Assembly: GCA_020634975.1 (NCBI GenBank)
Contig: JACKAQ010000003.1
Location: forward strand, 284,758-348,757
Length of the DNA stretch: 64,000 bases
Source of the DNA: JACKAQ01 sp020634975 [NCBI: Calditrichia bacterium]
Lineage (GTDB): Bacteria > Calditrichota > Calditrichia > RBG-13-44-9
Direction: 5' to 3'
Shown: in pieces, positions 36,254 to 46,395 of the stretch
Layout: each line of letters starts with the position of its first letter
Numbering within the stretch: position 1 is the stretch's first letter
The notes under the pieces: model-generated
What the model saw: the letters and a program-made list of their open reading frames with translations, nothing else
Told to the model about the DNA's origin: nothing
The model's database searches: none
Position numbers and translations under genes: made by a program

Positions 36254-37620
36254 TTATTCCGCATTTTCCACTGTTTCAAACTGCATTTGCGAACGCACAT
36301 AGCGGTCGTATGCCACGGCTTTGTCAAGCTCCAATTGAACGAGTTTTTCGCCCTGCGCAAGTGCCTCTGCCGGTGATTGCAGTCGTTTTACGGCGCGTTC
36401 CCGCGCGCCGACAAATTCCCGCCAAAATACGCCGTGCACCAACGGCACAACCGCCGGCGAATGCGAAACTTCCATTTGTTTCACAAAAACCATCGTGCTG
36501 CTGTCGGTTGCGAATGACGAATCGGTAGCCGCAAAACGGTTTGCCGGAAACAGCGGTTCATCCAGCGATGCAACTTCGCCGAGCTGCGTTTCCTTTTGCA
36601 CGGCAAATTTCATGAATTCCCATGCGGCTTCGGGATGTTTCGCGCCGCGCGGAATACCCATCCACCAACTGCCGGACGATGACGCCGACGGCTTACCGGG
36701 AAACGAGGGAATAATCGCGACGCCGTAATCGATATTCAGGCGTAATTGGCGATAAAATCAATAAAATTGTGTGAGAGCGTCATCATCGCGACTTTGTTGG
36801 AAACGAAGGCGTGCTGATCAGCATAGCCAAATCCGGCAATGAACGCGGTAATTTTTTGCATATCGTAATCATCATAAAAATCAACCACTTGCTGCAACGC
36901 TTCGATGGTTGACGGCTCTGTCAAACTGGCGGTTGCACCGTCATCGAGCAAAAATTTCGAGCCGAGTTGCCAGGCCATCAAAATAGTTGTGGGCAAATCA
37001 CCGTGACCGGGCAACGCGCCGTATTCGGGGATAAATCCCATCTGCGCGATATTTCCGTTCGCATCGGTTTTGTATAATTTTTTGGAAAATTCGCGAACCT
37101 CGCCCCACGTTTTCGGCGGCTTTTCCGGATCGAGTCCGGCTTCGCGGAACATATTTTTGTTGTAAAACAGCGCATACGATGCGGTGCTCGCGGGCAGCCC
37201 AAACACGCGATGTTGCCAGCGCATCTCCTCCCACAGTGCCGGGAAAAAAATGTCCGTATCAAAATTGTCCCGGGCGATTAATTCATCGAGCGAGAGCAAC
37301 GCCATCCGCGACGCCCATTGCGGCAGCGGCGAAATCTGGGTCATCACATCCGGCGGATTGCCGCTCAAAATTGCGGTGAGCACCTTTTTTTCGTGCTCCG
37401 TCCACGGGATCGCCACCGGGTCAACCACAATCCGGTCCTGGCTTTTGTTGAATTCCAGAACCGTGTATGGCGTCTGCTCTTTTTGTCCGGTCAGATACCA
37501 ATACTCAACGTGAATTTTTCCGTCATCCGGCAGCGGCTTTTCCGGCGAATAGCCGAACAGCAACCAGAGCATCGCAATGCCGAGGATAGCCAAACCAATT
37601 TTTTTGAGAATTGGGATCAT
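36254..37620 (-). CDS. ABC sugar-binding protein (one frameshift)
   Basis: The gene spans about 454 codons. The first frame starts MIPILKKIGLAILGIAMLWL, a membrane anchor or uncleaved signal without a lipobox cysteine, and holds the type 2 binding fold (VDPVAIPWTEHEKKVLTAIL, NPPDVMTQISP, TASYALFYNKNMF). It stops at 36736. The second half continues in another frame (LNIDYGVAIIPSFPGKPSAS, then WWMGIPRGAKHPEAAWEFMK) to 36254. One base missing near 36736-36741 would restore GCC-CTG-AAT. It is probably intact in the organism. Confidence 0.85.
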
Positions 37621-37634
37621 TAAATTACCGTTAG

Positions 37635-39563
37635 TTATCTCACCAACACCATTTTATTGCTCCAAAACTGGCGACCGACCCGGAAGCGGTAAAAATATGC
37701 CCCCGAACTTTGCGGATTTCCGGCGTCGTCTTTGCCGTCCCAAACCACTCGATATTCGCCGACGGCGACGTTTTCATTAATTAACGTGCGCACCTGTTCA
37801 CCGAGCGCGTTGAAAATTTTCAGCTCAACTTTGGCGGGGCGCTCCAGCGAAAACGGAATGGTGGTAACCGGATTAAACGGGTTTGGGTAGTTTTGCGCCA
37901 GTTGCACTTTGCGCGGACGATTGTCGTCAACCTCTGCAATACCAACGTTTTCATCGGTTGCCAAAGTAATGAATCGCGGTCGATAAATGCCCGCATCGTT
38001 GATGTGATCGACAAAATCAAATGTATTCACGTTGTAGGAAATCAGCAGTTCACCCGGATTCGAGAGGTGCGGGTGTGCTTTTGCGTTATACACAAAAATA
38101 TCGGGATCGGTTTGCGGCTCGGGCGTTTCGTAAATGATGTTCAGCATGCCGAACGGGCCAACCGGCGAATCGCCGATGCGAATCGCAACGCTGTTGTTGA
38201 TCTGAAAAACGAGATAATATTTGTCACCGACCGGCGTAACGCTGAATTCCTGCGAAATACCGTCGGTTAGCGGAGCACATTCGCTGATTTCAGTTCCCCA
38301 ATCCGTGCCGTTCCAGAAACGCCATTCATCAAAATTGGCGATATTTTCCGGCAGCACCCGCGCCGCGACAAGCTGCTTCACGCCGCCAAATCCGCGCGGG
38401 CCGTACACATAAATATAGCCATCCGCGTTCGGATAACCGGAAGCCGCATGCATGGGCATAACCGCCTGACCGAGAGCAATGTCCCAGTTTTCCGCATCAT
38501 TTTTGTAATAAAGCGGCGCATCCACCTGATGATATTCGGGGATGGTGTTGTCCGGCGCTAACTTGAATGAAATCAACGTTACACCGGCGACCCGAAAATT
38601 GAACACACCGCCGTCACCGGGTTCCATTCGCAGCCCGAAAACATAAACGCTGTCACCCTCGGCGATACCGTCCATCAGCCAATACCAGTTGTCCGGTTCG
38701 GCATTCGGCGTGTTTGGGATGAATACTGCATCGGGCAAACCGTTGGATTCCGCCCAGAAAAAATCGATATTTTCATCGAGCGGGGCGTTGCCGTCGAGCA
38801 TCGCGTAAGTATTGTTGACCAATCGCCAGCCGGGCAGCCTGCGTCCGGTGCTGTCCACATCGCCGATAAACGTATCACTAAACAAAATCAGCGTTTGCTC
38901 GCTGCTGTTTCCGGGCGTTTCCCTGCCGGAAAGCGGGATGCTGTAAATCCCGTCCGAGCCGGTCCAGCCGGATGTGCGGTGGAGGATATTATCCCAATCG
39001 ATTGCTCGTTGAACCGTGAGCGTATCGCAAGCCACTCCGCTGGCGGAAACAGCCACCGGATGCGGATACGACAACGGCGCCCACGACGGCGTTCCGGAAC
39101 AGAGCAATCCGCCGGTCGCTTTGGTGACCAGATATCCAATATTGAAACAACCCTCGGTTGTGCCACTTTGCAATTCAACGCTGATATCGATATCGAATGT
39201 ATTTTGATAGGTGAATCCGGTGTCCGAAATCATGGCGAACCAGCGCATATTTGCGCCAAAATCCGCCGCAGGATAGCAGGCTTCCGCGCTGTCTGCCCAT
39301 TCCGGGCTGGCGGTGAGCACGCCGTTGGCGAGCGGACTGGCATAATTTGCAGAAAGCACCGACCAGTCATCGGGCAGCAGCAAACAGAGCACACCTTTGT
39401 GGGCGTTCGGTTCCGGTGCAAATTCGATGGCAACGTTCATTTGAACGGTCAATTGGTCACCCGGCAAAACCGTCGCCGGTTGATCGATAAAAGTGAAACG
39501 GCAACTGGTTGCAATAAGGGTTATTGTCATAATTATCAACAGGTTATAAAAACGTTTTTGCAT
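37635..39563 (-). CDS. DUF4185-like lipoprotein with C-terminal sorting domain
   Basis: The ATG at 39563 (GGAAAG upstream) gives about 642 residues. Lipobox cysteine is in LIATSCRF near residue 21. Domains: an N-terminal region shared with the protein at 32350 (about 20-160); a beta-propeller region like that of the cytosolic protein at 30315 (about 165-540: DGIYSIPLSG, LILFSDTFIGD, VYNAKAHPHLS); and a PNPFNPVTTIPF sorting domain ending GAYFYRF. It sits upstream of the ABC binding protein gene. Likely an outer-surface glycan-degrading or -binding lipoprotein; catalytic residues are not identified. Confidence 0.82.
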   Translation of the reverse strand: MQKRFYNLLIIMTITLIATSCRFTFIDQPATVLPGDQLTVQMNVAIEFAPEPNAHKGVLCLLLPDDWSVLSANYASPLANGVLTASPEWADSAEACYPAADFGANMRWFAMISDTGFTYQNTFDIDISVELQSGTTEGCFNIGYLVTKATGGLLCSGTPSWAPLSYPHPVAVSASGVACDTLTVQRAIDWDNILHRTSGWTGSDGIYSIPLSGRETPGNSSEQTLILFSDTFIGDVDSTGRRLPGWRLVNNTYAMLDGNAPLDENIDFFWAESNGLPDAVFIPNTPNAEPDNWYWLMDGIAEGDSVYVFGLRMEPGDGGVFNFRVAGVTLISFKLAPDNTIPEYHQVDAPLYYKNDAENWDIALGQAVMPMHAASGYPNADGYIYVYGPRGFGGVKQLVAARVLPENIANFDEWRFWNGTDWGTEISECAPLTDGISQEFSVTPVGDKYYLVFQINNSVAIRIGDSPVGPFGMLNIIYETPEPQTDPDIFVYNAKAHPHLSNPGELLISYNVNTFDFVDHINDAGIYRPRFITLATDENVGIAEVDDNRPRKVQLAQNYPNPFNPVTTIPFSLERPAKVELKIFNALGEQVRTLINENVAVGEYRVVWDGKDDAGNPQSSGAYFYRFRVGRQFWSNKMVLVR

Positions 39564-39661
39564 TGAATCTTTCCGGAAAACGGTATTTTTAATTTTTTCA
39601 AATATGGTGTTCCGAGCTGAAACCTGGAACATGTGTTTTTTCGGCACATGTGGAGCACGGG

Positions 39662-40600
39662 TTAAAAATTCAGCGCAACCGAAAAGCGGTGAACCGCGCC
39701 GAAAACATCACCGAACGAGCTGTACGCATAATCAATTTTGGGCTGAAATCCGGCCACATTTGGTGACATCAATCCGACGCCGAGCGTCAAATTGCCTTCG
39801 TCGATGTTCATCCGATAGCCGCCGCGCAACGCCAGCGCGTCCAGAAATGCCAGCTCCAATCCCCAATTGACCCATTCCCGGTTGTCGGTCGGGTGCAGCA
39901 AATCGACCGCAGCGGTAACCCGGAAATTTTCATTTTTCACCAGATTGTCCGCTGCACCAACGCGGAACAACAGCGGCATTTTGAATTTCTGATCGCGGAA
40001 CGTTTGGTCGGGACCAAAATGCTGGAACGCGAACGCCAATCGCAAATCACGAAATCCCGTAAAATAGATTGTTCCGATATCGAACAATACGTTGTTGAAG
40101 GTGAGATCATCGAGTTTTTCCTGTACAAATTTCACCTGCCCGCCGATGCTCAGTCGATCGGTAAATCGACGGGTGACGGCGAACCCGGCCATCACGTTGC
40201 CGGCATCAACCATCCGTCCGGTGCCGAGTGGCTCGTCCACCGTGGTTTCCTCAAACGATTCGACATTCAGCGATACCACACTAAATCCCAATTGCAGCGA
40301 TTTAAACGGAAACGCCAGCACAAATGCGGAATGTTTGCTGTTCACCAACCAGTTGGAATAATGGGCGATCACCTGCCGGTTTTCCAGCCAGCCCAATCCG
40401 GCGGGATTCCAGAAAACGGCTGCAGCGTCGTGCACGGTTGCGGTTACGGCATCGCCGAGGGCGATTTGCTCCGCACCAACCCCGATTTTCAAAAACTGAT
40501 AACCGGCAGTACCTGATTTGCTGAAATCGAAGCCATAATCGAACTGCGCAAATGCAGTTTGGCTGGCAATCAGCACCAGAATGATGAGGTATTTTTTCAT
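39662..40600 (-). CDS. PorV/PorQ-family outer-membrane protein
   Basis: The 312-residue protein has a signal peptide (MKKYLIILVLIASQTAFAQ) and the PorV/PorQ start FLKIGVGAEQIALGDAVTAT with NPAGLGWLENRQV. It ends SVALNF, a barrel-type terminal phenylalanine. PorV is the type IX accessory barrel that shuttles exported cargo to the outer-membrane attachment machinery. Its position between genes for two sorting-domain proteins fits that role. AAAGG precedes the ATG. It could serve the proteins of this locus. Confidence 0.85.
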   Translation of the reverse strand: MKKYLIILVLIASQTAFAQFDYGFDFSKSGTAGYQFLKIGVGAEQIALGDAVTATVHDAAAVFWNPAGLGWLENRQVIAHYSNWLVNSKHSAFVLAFPFKSLQLGFSVVSLNVESFEETTVDEPLGTGRMVDAGNVMAGFAVTRRFTDRLSIGGQVKFVQEKLDDLTFNNVLFDIGTIYFTGFRDLRLAFAFQHFGPDQTFRDQKFKMPLLFRVGAADNLVKNENFRVTAAVDLLHPTDNREWVNWGLELAFLDALALRGGYRMNIDEGNLTLGVGLMSPNVAGFQPKIDYAYSSFGDVFGAVHRFSVALNF

Positions 40601-40639
40601 ATCACGAACCTTTTATTTCGCTGTTGTGCGCAACTGGCG

Positions 40640-40658
40640 GGCACGTTGTTGCCGTGCC
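40640..40658. repeat. GTAG-type palindrome (GGCACG family)
   Basis: GGCACG (40640-40645) pairs with CGTGCC (40653-40658) around TTGTTGC. It lies in the gap between the sorting-domain protein gene and the PorV-like gene. Unlike the other copies, no CTACA follows it. Confidence 0.6.
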
Positions 40659-40667
40659 GCAAGATGG

Positions 40668-42494
40668 TTATTTTATAAGAACTAACGTGCCTTTGGCAGA
40701 ACCGACATCCGATGAAACTGTCCAGAAATAGATACCCGGCGCAACTTTTTGGCGGGCGTTATTGAGCTGATCCCACGTGGCTTCGCCGATAGCCGGATTG
40801 TCGTGTTCTATTGTGCGAACCAGTTCTCCGGCGCTCGTGTAAATGCGGATGGTGCACAGCGCGGGCAAGTTTGTCCAGGTGATGGTGTAGGCTTCGGATT
40901 TCAATTTTAAACCGGAATCATCGCGAAACGGATTCGGGAAAACGCTGATGTTTAACGTATTCTCCGCCGGTTGATTCGCCGATTTCACCGGCTCGGTGAT
41001 CCGGTTGGTCATAAAGCTTTCCACACCGCTTTCATCGCGGGAAGTAACTGTATAATAATAACTTACACCTAATTGAACATCTGTATCGTTGTAAAACCAG
41101 ATACCCTGATCTTCATCAAAAAAGTCGTTGACGTGGCTTTGGCTGGACGGACGCAACACCCGGATGCGCTCCCACGGACCGTTGAATGAGCGGTCGCTGC
41201 GGTAAATCCGGTATTCGCGAAAATCGTTGGAACCACTGACCGGATCGAGATAATCCGTATCGATCGGTGCAAAAGAGATAGCAATTGATTGGCTGGTGGG
41301 TATCGGAATCACATCGATGACCGGCGGCAGTGGCGGTATTTCTGCGATTTGGTAGCCGTTATCGAACAGCGTTTTCGCTGCATCGATGCTGCTTTGCAAC
41401 ATACCCAAACCTTCCGGTAAATTGACCTGCTCGATAAGCCCTTTTACGGCATCTTCAATTGGCAAACCGGCGACAGCCTCCACAACAACAATGCGTAACG
41501 GACTGTTTGGCATGAGGTTATACGGTCCGCAAGATTGTAGCATAAACGGCACAATTTGATCGCCGGGCGCTGCCTGCAAACTGGCGTCCGTTCCGTTGAT
41601 TAATCCGTACATGTATTCCGGGCTGTTGCTGTTGAGCGTTAACCGCAGGCGATTGTCCAGCAAATGCACATACAGCGCGGATGAGGGTTGGCTGCTGCCA
41701 TCGCTGGCGGCATCGGCGTAAAGCACCGAATATCCGGCGTATCCGGTGGTGCGCAGCTCGTCGTAATCCGGCACGTAATTGCCGACATCGCCGGGCAAAC
41801 TGAAGTTCGGCGTGTCGTCGTACGCGTAGAGCAGGGCGCGGGTGGTGTCGTATCCCACAATTTCATCTGCACGATTGGCGTCGTCGCCCCAGCCGTTGTG
41901 CGCCAGTAAATCCTGATAGCTCGGGCGAATCAGATACGGAAATCCCACATAAAAATCGTTGACCGCGCTGCTGTTCTGGTTGGTAAAAACATATTCAATG
42001 ATGACAAAATTGTTGATTCCCGGAAAACTCCACACCCTGCTGGTGCGCTCCACCCGGATATTTTCGGACGTCACAAATCGTGCAATAATGCGCTCTTCCG
42101 CCTCGTTCGGATTGTATCCGGGATTTTCGAGATAGTTTTCGATTTTCTCGATGCCCTCAAATGTGCCGTCGTCCACCAGTTGGAACGGGCCGTTTTCGGT
42201 GAAAAATACCGAGCCGTTCAGCATACCGCCCATCCACAAACCGGCACCGGCCATGTATGAGCGCTGCTCGTCTTTGAGCAATAATTCATCCGGTCCGCCC
42301 GGCCAATCCATGCTGGGATAAAAAGCAAATTGATCCAGCGGATCCGGCGCACCGATGGTGCCGTTGTCTTTCATCGTTTCCCACAGCATGCCGCGATTGT
42401 GAACCTCAAATTCCGCATTACGGATTTGGGCACCGCCCGCCGTGCAAAAAACGAGAAGTATCACGATGACAGGTATCAGTTGTTTTTTAATCAT
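40668..42494 (-). CDS. Large secreted protein with FlgD-like C-terminal domain
   Basis: The 608-residue product has a signal peptide (MIKKQLIPVIVILLVFCTAG, cut near GAQ). Like the protein at 4130-6271 it has a WMGGMLNGSVFFTENGPFQL region, an extracellular beta domain with FVIIEYVFTNQNSSAVNDFY and an Fn3-like part (PPVIDVIPIPTSQSIAISFA, YRIYRSD), ending in a sorting-type domain (GIYFWTVS to GTLVLIK). It follows the TonB receptor gene by 75 bases. The family is probably a surface scaffold or enzyme of unknown activity. Confidence 0.8.
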   Translation of the reverse strand: MIKKQLIPVIVILLVFCTAGGAQIRNAEFEVHNRGMLWETMKDNGTIGAPDPLDQFAFYPSMDWPGGPDELLLKDEQRSYMAGAGLWMGGMLNGSVFFTENGPFQLVDDGTFEGIEKIENYLENPGYNPNEAEERIIARFVTSENIRVERTSRVWSFPGINNFVIIEYVFTNQNSSAVNDFYVGFPYLIRPSYQDLLAHNGWGDDANRADEIVGYDTTRALLYAYDDTPNFSLPGDVGNYVPDYDELRTTGYAGYSVLYADAASDGSSQPSSALYVHLLDNRLRLTLNSNSPEYMYGLINGTDASLQAAPGDQIVPFMLQSCGPYNLMPNSPLRIVVVEAVAGLPIEDAVKGLIEQVNLPEGLGMLQSSIDAAKTLFDNGYQIAEIPPLPPVIDVIPIPTSQSIAISFAPIDTDYLDPVSGSNDFREYRIYRSDRSFNGPWERIRVLRPSSQSHVNDFFDEDQGIWFYNDTDVQLGVSYYYTVTSRDESGVESFMTNRITEPVKSANQPAENTLNISVFPNPFRDDSGLKLKSEAYTITWTNLPALCTIRIYTSAGELVRTIEHDNPAIGEATWDQLNNARQKVAPGIYFWTVSSDVGSAKGTLVLIK

Positions 42495-42569
42495 TGTTGA
42501 ACTCGAATGTATTCGTTTTCTCTAATTTCACATTTTTATAATTTTATAAGAAACAAAAACTTACATACC

Positions 42570-45542
42570 TCAAAAACTGTATTTCATCCCGAAATAAAAG
42601 CGGCGCGGTTCGTAATAGGTTTGATAGCTGATGTCGTATCCGCCGCCGTCGATCTGGCTGACTTCGCCATTTTCCACAAAATTGGAGAGTGCGTTGGCAT
42701 CGAAGAAAATATCGCCGAACGAACGCAAATTTTTGGTGTTCAGCAAATTGGTGATCCGCGAATACAGCAAAATTTCCTGTCTGCCAAACAGCCGGATTTT
42801 TTTATCGAGCCGCAAATCGAGCGTTTTAATTGCCGGATAGCGTTCGTTGTGATAGGTAATTTCCGGGTTATCCGGTGCCAGATAAGTCAGCGTCGGTCCG
42901 CTGGTCAATTTGAACAGCAAACTGGCGCTGCCTCCGTTGAGTAGCGTAGAAACTAATCCGTCATATTTATTGTCCGGGTAGCGCAAATAAAGGTTGGCGC
43001 GCAAAATATGCGGGCGGCTGTATACTTTTTCGATGAGCAATCGCTGGGTTAATTCGTCATCGAAGCGATATTCTACTTCGCCCTCGCCATCGATCAAAAT
43101 TTGCCCGGGCGTTGCGCGTCCTTCGGTGGCGATTGAAAAACTGTAGTTGACATCAATGTTCCAGTTCGAGCTGAGAAGCGTGCGTGCGCTCAACTCAAAA
43201 CCGCGGGAATCGCCGTAATCGCCGGGAAAATTGCTGACGTAAAACGTATTGGGCGTGATGCGGTTGTTGAACGGATCATAGCCGTACACCCGGCGATCAA
43301 ACAGTCCGGTTCGCGGCTCGCTCTGGTCGAACAGATCTTTGTAAAATCCGGTTAAGCTGAGCGATGCCATATCTCTAAAATTGTGGTTCACGCCAACTTC
43401 AAACTGGACGGTACGCTCCGGTTTTAACGGTTCAAGTGTCAAAAATACAACACGTTCGGGATCACCATCGTTGGAAGCGACATGCCGGACAACGCCATTA
43501 TTCCGGGCGTTGTAAATGCCTTTGGCGATGTATTCCGGACGAAAATAAGTGAGCTCGAACATGCGATCGAACGGCGGCATTTGCTGAAAATGACCGTAAT
43601 TGAAGCGCAAAACGGTGCGTTCGGTAACCGGAAACGAAACGCCGAGTCGCGGGCTGAACATGTGATAATCCCGTGCCGGTTTGCGCGGTTTCGCCAACAC
43701 GTTGTCGAACGAATATTTGACGCGACCGAGCGAATCCACCTGATCGCCGTCCGGGTCGAGCGCCGGATCAAAATCGGGATCGATCGCCAAATTATACAGA
43801 TTGGTAAAATCGAACCAGTCACGATTCGGATTGAAATAATCGTATCGCAACCCGAAATTGAGGATCATCCCCTCAAATTCCATTTTATCCTGCACAAATC
43901 CCGCAAACTGGATGGGATTGTATTTTTCGTGCAATCCACGATTTATCCAGTCGTCCGGGTGATCGGAGAACGACGGATAGCGGTTCGATTTCACTTCGTT
44001 CACGGTGTTGTATCGAAATTCGAAACCGGTTTTCATGAAATTGTTGGCATCGAATTGCCAGTTCAGGCTACCGACCAACGACACATCGCCGCTTTCCATC
44101 TGCTGATCGTAGATAAAGGCAAATTGGTCAAACGGTTCGTTCGGATAGCCTTCAAATTTGTCATATCCCCAAATGTCGGGATTTGGGCTTTCGCCCAGAA
44201 CGGTAAATTCGCTGGGTTTTTCAACAATTTTTTGTGAAAAACGGCTCAGCTTCAAATCGTAATACATTTTGTTGGATAGCGTGTGGGTCAAACGTGCGCT
44301 GAAAGATGTGGTGCTCGTGTTCACCAATGATCCCCATCCGCGATAGTATTTTGCCTGACTGGTGTAATCCGATCCTTCCTGCAACGTTGAATGTTCTTCG
44401 GAATCGTATAGTCCGCTAATGTTCAATTTGATATTTGAACCGAGCCGGAAACCGGTGTTCACCATCAAATTTCGGACATCCCGGGTGTCGCGCGGACGTG
44501 GATATGTGTATGCGTAACTGCCAACTTGGGAAGAAATAAAAAAGGTGCCGCGCGTATCGTCCGTTGTGAAAATCGGACCGCCGAGGCTCAAATTGAGGGT
44601 GCGATCGTCAAAATCGCGATAGTCATACACCTGGCTTTGGCGATAATCCGTCCACCAGTTGGGATCGAGCGATCCATCGGGCAGCCGGTTGTCCTGAAAT
44701 TCTTTTTGGGTAGATTGATCGTAAACGTAATTGCCAAAATGGCGCTGTCCCGGCGGTGAATAAATAATTTCCGCAGCACCGGAAAACTGATCGCTACCTT
44801 CTTTGGTCACCACATTAATAATGCCGGATTGCGCCTCGCCATATTCGGCGTTGAATCCGCCGGTGATCACCTGCACTTCTTCGATGGCATTCAGGTTAAC
44901 GGAAGTGAACGAACCGCCGCGATCCGCAACGCCCTGCACCTGTGAAGCCGTGCGAACGCCGTCGATATACCATTTTACCTCTTCCTGCCCGCCACCGCGA
45001 ATGGCGTAACGCGCCTCACCTTTTCCGCCGCGTCCCTGCAATGTCAATCCGTCGAACAGCACGCCAGTTTGCAGAAACAGCCCCTCTTTTGCGTCGATGA
45101 TGGGCAATTGCTCAAGCTCCTGTGCACCCACAAACTGAACGCTGGAGGTGATGTCTTTTTGCACCACCGGACGTTCAGCAGTAACAATTACCTCGCTGCC
45201 TTCAACGGCTTTTTGGGACATCGAAAAATCGATCCGGGTGGTGTGATCCACCAATACGCGAATGTTTTCCACCCGCATATCAGCGTAACCAATATACATC
45301 GCTTCCAACGCGTAATGCCCGGGACGCAACTGCAAAATAACGAACAGACCGTCTTCATCGGTTGTGCCGCCGAGCACGGTACCCTCGACAACCACATTCA
45401 CGCCAACCAGCGGCTCGCCGGTTTGGGCATCGCGAATTACACCGCTGATTTTACCGGTTTCCCCGGCGAACAACGGTATTGCATAAAACAGTAACATTAT
45501 GTAGAACAACAGTTTACAAAAAGACCTCTTGCCAGTCATCAT
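42570..45542 (-). CDS. TonB-dependent outer-membrane receptor
   Basis: The 990-residue protein has a signal peptide (MMTGKRSFCKLLFYIMLL), a carboxypeptidase-regulatory-like domain (about 30-110: ISGVIRDAQTGEPLVGVNVV), then a plug (about 115-250: VIVTAERPVVQKDITSSV, YAIRGGGQEEVKWYIDGV, YGEAQSGIINVVTKEGSD) and a 22-strand type barrel ending MKYSF. This matches SusC-type receptors that import oligosaccharides. No SusD-like gene is adjacent, though the secreted protein at 40668 could act as its partner. It is the first gene of the minus-strand utilisation cluster, separated from the GntR regulator by about 100 bases. Confidence 0.93.
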   Translation of the reverse strand: MMTGKRSFCKLLFYIMLLFYAIPLFAGETGKISGVIRDAQTGEPLVGVNVVVEGTVLGGTTDEDGLFVILQLRPGHYALEAMYIGYADMRVENIRVLVDHTTRIDFSMSQKAVEGSEVIVTAERPVVQKDITSSVQFVGAQELEQLPIIDAKEGLFLQTGVLFDGLTLQGRGGKGEARYAIRGGGQEEVKWYIDGVRTASQVQGVADRGGSFTSVNLNAIEEVQVITGGFNAEYGEAQSGIINVVTKEGSDQFSGAAEIIYSPPGQRHFGNYVYDQSTQKEFQDNRLPDGSLDPNWWTDYRQSQVYDYRDFDDRTLNLSLGGPIFTTDDTRGTFFISSQVGSYAYTYPRPRDTRDVRNLMVNTGFRLGSNIKLNISGLYDSEEHSTLQEGSDYTSQAKYYRGWGSLVNTSTTSFSARLTHTLSNKMYYDLKLSRFSQKIVEKPSEFTVLGESPNPDIWGYDKFEGYPNEPFDQFAFIYDQQMESGDVSLVGSLNWQFDANNFMKTGFEFRYNTVNEVKSNRYPSFSDHPDDWINRGLHEKYNPIQFAGFVQDKMEFEGMILNFGLRYDYFNPNRDWFDFTNLYNLAIDPDFDPALDPDGDQVDSLGRVKYSFDNVLAKPRKPARDYHMFSPRLGVSFPVTERTVLRFNYGHFQQMPPFDRMFELTYFRPEYIAKGIYNARNNGVVRHVASNDGDPERVVFLTLEPLKPERTVQFEVGVNHNFRDMASLSLTGFYKDLFDQSEPRTGLFDRRVYGYDPFNNRITPNTFYVSNFPGDYGDSRGFELSARTLLSSNWNIDVNYSFSIATEGRATPGQILIDGEGEVEYRFDDELTQRLLIEKVYSRPHILRANLYLRYPDNKYDGLVSTLLNGGSASLLFKLTSGPTLTYLAPDNPEITYHNERYPAIKTLDLRLDKKIRLFGRQEILLYSRITNLLNTKNLRSFGDIFFDANALSNFVENGEVSQIDGGGYDISYQTYYEPRRFYFGMKYSF

Positions 45543-45645
45543 TTAACCTCTTTTGAGAAAAATGACTAAAAAAATTGTCGCGTAGATTACTTATGATAAA
45601 TAAATATGTTTCACAAAAACCGGATTCAGTGGCAAAAAAAGCGGC

Positions 45646-46356
45646 TCAACTTTCGGGCTCCCATCGCAGAATTGCCGAACGAACGCCATCCAAATGCGCA
45701 AACATTAACCGTTTGGCGAGCGCCTCATCGCGATTTTCAATCGCGTGCAAAATCTCCAGATGCTGTTCGTGATCCGTTTCAACAGAGCGAAAAATATCGA
45801 TCAGCAATCGCTGCTCATTGCGAAACAAACTGGTTAAAACGCTCAACATTTGCACAAAAACAGCGTTACCGGATGCCCGTGAAATGGCTTTGTGGAACAT
45901 CATATTTTTTTGATTCAACACATTCTCATTGCCAAAATTCTTTTTGGCGTCGTCCAGCAGTTGGTGCATCGTGGCAATTTGTTCGGTAGTGGCATTTTTG
46001 GCAGCCAGCGCGGCGGTGTTCGGTTCGATAGCCAATCGCGCCTCAATCAGATCCAGCAGTTGCTTCCGGTTGGGCGTTTCCGCCGAAACAATCGGGTTCA
46101 TCAAAAACAAACTGTTGATGTGCTCGCCCACATAAATCCCGGAACCGTGTCGAATATTGACGGCGCCAATGGTTTCCAGTTTTTTCAATCCTTCCCGCAA
46201 AGTGGGCATGCCAACGCCAAAACGCTGCGCCAATTCGGTCGTCGAAGGCAGTTTGTCGCCCGCAATAAACCGCTGTTTTACGATGAAATTTCTCAATTCC
46301 TGGGCGAGATTATCCGCAAGCGTTTTTTTGGGAATGGGCGTGATCGAATCCGGCAT
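45646..46356 (-). CDS. FadR/GntR-family transcriptional regulator
   Basis: The ATG at 46356 (AGGA upstream) gives 236 residues. The winged-helix domain (about 12-75) has KTLADNLAQELRNFIVKQRF, PSTTELAQRFGVGMPTLREG and the wing GSGIYVGEHI. The FCD ligand domain (about 85-235) has LLDLIEARLAIEPN and FHKAISRASGNAVFVQML with conserved metal-binding histidines. FadR-type regulators respond to small acids such as uronates. It lies divergent to the GH38-like gene, with paired palindromes and overlapping promoters in between, so it probably controls both directions. Confidence 0.9.
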   Translation of the reverse strand: MPDSITPIPKKTLADNLAQELRNFIVKQRFIAGDKLPSTTELAQRFGVGMPTLREGLKKLETIGAVNIRHGSGIYVGEHINSLFLMNPIVSAETPNRKQLLDLIEARLAIEPNTAALAAKNATTEQIATMHQLLDDAKKNFGNENVLNQKNMMFHKAISRASGNAVFVQMLSVLTSLFRNEQRLLIDIFRSVETDHEQHLEILHAIENRDEALAKRLMFAHLDGVRSAILRWEPES

Positions 46357-46395
46357 GATGATTTTCCTGTGAAAAATTGATAAAGTCATCTTATG

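Noticed and set aside
36730-36745. UGA in the binding-protein gene considered as a selenocysteine codon (selB is present)
   Set aside because: Sequence homology continues in a different frame after the UGA, so readthrough would not restore the protein. The same holds for the other broken genes, one of which stops at TAA.
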